Assembly: GCA_026991755.1 (NCBI GenBank)
Contig: JALXAX010000147.1
Location: 1 to 45,562 of the forward strand
DNA from: Thiotrichaceae bacterium
Lineage (GTDB): Bacteria; Pseudomonadota; Gammaproteobacteria; Thiotrichales; Thiotrichaceae
Direction: 5' to 3'
DNA: 45,562 nt
The translations under genes and the position numbers were made by a program. A model generated the notes under the pieces. That model saw only the letters and a program-made list of their open reading frames with translations. It did not search any database and was not told where the DNA came from. Shown one piece after another: positions 27,601 to 33,600 of this stretch. Position 1 is the first letter of the stretch. The number at the start of each line of letters is the position of its first letter.

Positions 27601-30600
27601 GACTTTCATTACCTATGCCATCACGTGCTGTGACCTTGAACAGCATAGATAACTGCTCGGGAAGTACTTCTAACTCCCCCAAATATTCGGCAATACTCTT
27701 CAGGGGTATTCCACCCGCATAAGGAGCCGTAAGAATAATACGATTGGAAACCTGCTCTTGTTGCGAATACTCGCCATCACCGTTTTTGTCTACCAAGAGT
27801 TCCACACTCACTGAACTTACTTTGACGTTATCACGGACTTCCATATGATAAGGAAGCACACGTTTTTCAGCAATAGTCACACCTTCATTTAACGGTTGGG
27901 TAATATCAATTTCTGGAGCTTGATCATCACGTAATACATGTACAGTGACTGGGATAGGAGTGGATACAGTACGTGGATTTCCCCCACTACGTTGCTCAGT
28001 GGCATTGGCGGTTAGTACCAAATTTGTTCCTGCCTGTCCATAAGGTATATCCACCACAAATTCAAACGGAAAGACCATATCGGTTAATGTTTGATCACCA
28101 TTTCTAAGCCCTGCAACGGTAAGCACAACATTGTCAATTTGTACGTCATCGACTGCATTGATCTGTACTAATAGCGGTTTTCCTTCCGTATGATTACTCT
28201 CTGTTTCAGGAACACCTATTTCTATAATGGGAGGCTGATCTTCTTTAACATCCACCACGATCGTTTCTGACGCAGTATGATTATCGGGATCATTATGCTC
28301 ATATCCATAGGTATCAATCGTATCAACCGTAATACTTATCTTATTATTCTGTGTGTTTTCCGTATCAAAAACAGGCATGGGTACTGAAAAATTATACGGA
28401 GATTGTCTTAAACGTATTTCATACGGTGTCTGACCATTTGCATAGGTTGCCACCAAGCGCACATATTCCAGACCAACATCATCAAAGGCTTGCACATTGA
28501 CGTATAAATCCGTCTCTTCAACGGCTTTTGCTCCAGGTACTGGCTCTACAATATCCAGTACAGGCCTTTCATCAATCTTAATGGGATAACTCACTTCACG
28601 TTGCGTGGAGTTAGCCACATCTACTGCTGTGACTTTGATCCACACATCAGTACGCAAAATCTGGTCGGCTTGTACATTTCCCAAGCTATTCCAAATGTCC
28701 TGTAAACGGGACACATGAATTTTTTGTAAGTACTCGGGGGTATCAATATTAACCGTGGTGACAGGGTTAAAGTCTTTATCCGGGATGCCTGTTACCGTGC
28801 GGATAGTACGATACTCAGTCTTGAAGTAGCTTCCATCTTGTTTTAAAACACCATAGGCGGTCTGCACCTGTAACTGGCTCACTTTGACATTGTCATACGC
28901 TCTAACGCCCAAGGTAAAGTCAGAGTCTTCAACGGCTCCATAGCCTATTCCTGGTTTAGTAATCACGGCTTCAGGGTTAATATCATCAGCAGCAACAATC
29001 AGCTCTATTTCATGCCGTCCTACTGCATTGTCGGAATCAGCAATGGTCGCTTCAAGCTTGAGTGCCTCATCAAATCTCACCAGACCCGCTGGAACCTCTA
29101 AAATGAAATTTTGTTCTTTAGCATAAGCACTGGTTCTATGCCCATAAGTATTAGCCGTTTCTACATCATAGTTTTGTTCAAAACTATCGTAAATAGAACG
29201 AAAAGCCTGTTCTACTTGTGAGTCTCCCCCTGCTATTTCATTATTAACAGTATCTTCTGTGAGTACATTTAATGGCACACCATTAGCAAAAATCTTAATA
29301 CTACTGGGAAGAGTACGATCATCAGAGGCCACTACACCCACTTTTATACGAAAAGTGCCCGCCACAATTTCCTGCTGCGCTGCGGGGGAAGTAATACGAA
29401 TTTCAGGTGCTACATTGTTGAGAGGGTGGATTAAAAAAGTTCTGATTGAACGATTACCAAAAGTATCGGTAACAACTAATTGATATTCAGCGGGTTCAAA
29501 GAAATCAAAACGAATTTCAGTCGCTTCCTCTTCTCGAATAGTAGGGCTGTCTGGACAGCTATTAGTCCAGCTTTTACTATAAAGCTCTTCTGCCTGAGAG
29601 CCATCCGGATTCAAACGGTAGATTTTATAATTTTCCAGCCCCGCATCATCCGATAATTGGGTATCTATCTGGAAAGTCTCCCCTGTTCTTACCCAGAACT
29701 CACCATAATTTAAACGTTTGGGATCGGTATAATTCTTTTTATAGCTTCCATCCACTTTGTAAGTATGAAAACCAACAAATTCCAGCAACGGCTTTTCATT
29801 GATATGTAATGGGTAAATCAGACTATGTTCCGATATATTGCCACTTTTATCTTCAGCGATTAAGGTTAATTCTAACTCTCCCGATTCAAAATTTTCAGGA
29901 ACAACATAAGGAATAGTAACTTCCGTTTGTTCATAAACGGTTGATAGTTCGACAACCTGTCTGGATCTATTCTCAAATAGCTTAAGTGATTTTAAGCTCT
30001 TAATATTATCATCAAGCAACGCTTTAATATCGATATGCTGTAAAGCCACCACAACGGTTCCTTGTTGTGGCTGAGTCATTTCTATAGATGGATTTTCAGT
30101 ATCAGGAACCAATTGTTGAGAACCTAAAACAGAGAGTGGAATATCTCCACGTTCATGAGAAAAACGATCGGTTGCATGACCATAAATATCAAATCCGGCA
30201 CGTTCAATATTCGCTACAGAAGGAAATAAATAGCCAATATTAGAAATTTCATTACTTAGGGTATTGAGCTTACCTGAGGCAACAAACCCTGTTTTTGTCT
30301 CACCAGAACTTGCATCATCAAGTAGCGTTACGATGAGTGGCTTATTCTGTAAAGATTGATTAATGCCCTCATCTGTCTGGAAATTATTAATTCTAGCAAG
30401 ATCTTTTACAAAAACATGAATCTCTCGAATAAAGTCAGGCGCATTACCACTATCACTAAATTCTGGGCGTACTACTGCATGAGTAATATTTTCATTTAAT
30501 AATGCCCGAAGGTCTAAAATACCATTAGGAGCGACAACCTCTTTTTCTAACGGATCGCTCCCTAAACACACATTGTCAGCATACAAAGTAACATAGTACT

Positions 30601-33600
30601 TAACATCCGTTTCCGTTAAGCCATTAAACGAGAAAGTAAGCCCATCTTGAGGCCATGCATCTACTAAATCATGTTGTAGCGTTAGGGTGTTATCAGCTAC
30701 AGACAGGTAATCATTCCCATTAATCTGCAAACCACCTACATATCCATCGGATTCTGGATAAGCCAACGAAATACGCGGGAAGTTTTCTGCTTCTGCGTTA
30801 GCATCATTCTCATCAACCACTCTATTTGAGATACCCTTAACCGCTCTACTTATCTGACTTTCTTGTAGAGAGGTAAATAAAGCAATCGCTTTAATATTCG
30901 ATGATGAGGAAACAAAATCATCTTCAACTTTCAGTGTACCTTTACCCAAAGCACCACGTATCAGTTGTTCAGATGGTGTCAGGTTTTCCAGACTTAACAC
31001 AGGCGGTAAATCCTTAAACACTTTGATACGTCTTATTTCTCGAGACTCATTCCCGGCATGATCAACGGCATCGACAATAACTTCAAAGGCTGTGGGTTCA
31101 TTGATTTTAGGCTGATAGCCACTGATATCTATAGTGACTTTGCCCTCCCCTTCATCCGGCACATTAACATCTTTCGCCTGTAAGCCTTCTTTACTGACTA
31201 AATCTTCATTTCGACCTAGATCATCAATCACTCGAACGGTATAAGAAGCGACAGATACATCATCTTTAATATTGACTGAGAGTTCTACCGCTTGTCGTTC
31301 ATAGACTGTTTCAGCCGGTTCAGAAAGTGTAATAACGGGAGCGGTATTGTCTTCCAAAATCGTTATTTCAAGTGCATTGGTTTTTCCTACATTGACTCCT
31401 TTGTCTTCAGCTTTAATAATCAGCTTTAGTGTCTGCCCAACGTATTGCTCATAAAGCTCGGTATTTATGCGTAAGCGTGCTGTAAAGTCAGAGTAAAAAC
31501 GTGTACCGGTAATAACGCTACCAAGTGTTCCAGGGTTAGGGATTTTTATTTCTTCTAGTCGATCATTTTTAGAGAAAAATTCCCATTCAAAAGGAATTTC
31601 TGTTTCTGAGCTATCTATCAAAATGGCATGAATGTTATCTATAACCTGATTATCGCTGGCAGTACCTTCTATCTCTAAACTACTTTCTGGGCGCACACTT
31701 AAGCTTTCTACCGGTTTACTCAGCGAAATAACCGGAGTCTCAGTATCATTGAGAATAGCCAGTTGCAGATCAACTTCCGTTACTTGTTGAGCGCTATCAA
31801 TAGCACGTACACCTATTAAAGCACCGCTCGCTTTTGTCGGTACTCTCAAGCTTGCACTTAAATACTGGCCTTCATTCTCACTCTTCACATCCTGAATCGT
31901 ATGAAGTACTTTTTCTGTCGTATCATCCTTATAATAGAACTCAACTTTTTCTACGCTTCTATCGTCAACCACAAGAACATTAGCGGTAAATTGTTCACCT
32001 TCAACTAATCTAGAGCCAGGAGCAGGACTGCGCACAGTAACTTCTGGAGGCAAATCATTAACTACATTAAACCGCCAAAAAGAAGCAATGCTTTCATTAT
32101 CATAAATATCTGAAGCAATCAGTTTAAGCGCTATTTCACCTTCTGTATTAGCTGGAATGGTATAACTGAAACTGCCTACTTTACCCTCATCACCCTCAGC
32201 CCATGAAGTTTCAGTATGAATAAGCTGGTCACCAATACTCGCTTTAAACTCCTTTATTTGCGTATTGTCTGTTGCGCGATAATTGAAAACCACTCTATTT
32301 CCAGCATACAAAACACTGCCTTGAGTAGGACTGGTAATGGCCGCAAAAGGGGGAAGATTATCCTTAATTAAAGACAAATCTACGTTATAAATTTCTGACT
32401 GTTGACCATTGTTATCGGTTGCCTGAACTTCAAGTCGTAAATCTTGATCTTGATTAGGTAAACTTAAGCTAGATAAATCAATTGAATGGCGATCGACTAA
32501 TTCGGGTGACGGAGCAAGCCCAGCACCTGCATTCCTTATTGTTGAATAAAGAGGTGTTGTCGAGCTACCTGCAAACAGTTTAATGTCTAACTCATTAACG
32601 GTAACATCATCTTTGGCAACCACATCAAATTGTAAGGTATCAACATTATAAAAACGTTTTTGGTTAGTGGTAACTACTTTTATTTGGGGAGCCTGATCCG
32701 CATAAACACCAATAATGACTTCCAGATTAGAAGCATTTCCAGCTTTATCATAAGCCTTAACAGTAATAGGGTAACGATCGAAGTTCACATTATCCAGGTG
32801 CTTAAAAGTTGGAGCTTTAATCAGCTTAAGCGCAGAATAAGCATGTAAAACACCAGGAATATCTTGAGGTGAAAAATCTTCTCCAGTAACAACATCCTCA
32901 CTATTTCCCGTTAAGCGATAACCCACACCCGCTTCTTTTTTGACCCCGTATAACTCAAGTTGGGTAGTGACTACATTATCGTAACCTGTCACCTTCAACA
33001 CAAAAGGCGTACCTTCAACAACCGATGCAATATCATCTCCCGCATCCGTCCCATCCAACACGGGAGAAGCTAAATTCACCACGGGTGGCTGTTCATCTTT
33101 ACCCAAAGTCACATTAACAGGGTTACTTTTACCTTCCTGCCCTGCACTATCAATAGCAACAGCATGTACCGTTAACGGTACTTCGTTATCAACCTCATCG
33201 GGCGTCTCATAAATAGTTGAATAAGGGGCTTGATAATCTGTCCCAACCAATCGATCATTAACATAAAAATCAACTTTCTCAAGTTCCAGATCATCACTCG
33301 CATTGGCACGTAATTCAACAGAAAGCCCTGAAACAATATGCGCTCCTTCAGAAGGGTGGCTAATGGCAGAGGTAGGAGGTTGATCACCTTTTATAGAGAT
33401 TAACAATGGCTCAGAAAGTGATTGTTTTTGATGATAATCTATTGCTTTAATCTGAATTTTAATGGACTTTCCAAGCCATTCTTCTTTGATTTTTATACTG
33501 AATTTTTGTTGAGTCGTCTGGTAAGAAAAAGCATTATTATCTTTTTTGTCATCAGAATGACGTACAGTTTCTATTTCTTCATCATTGATAATCAGAGTGA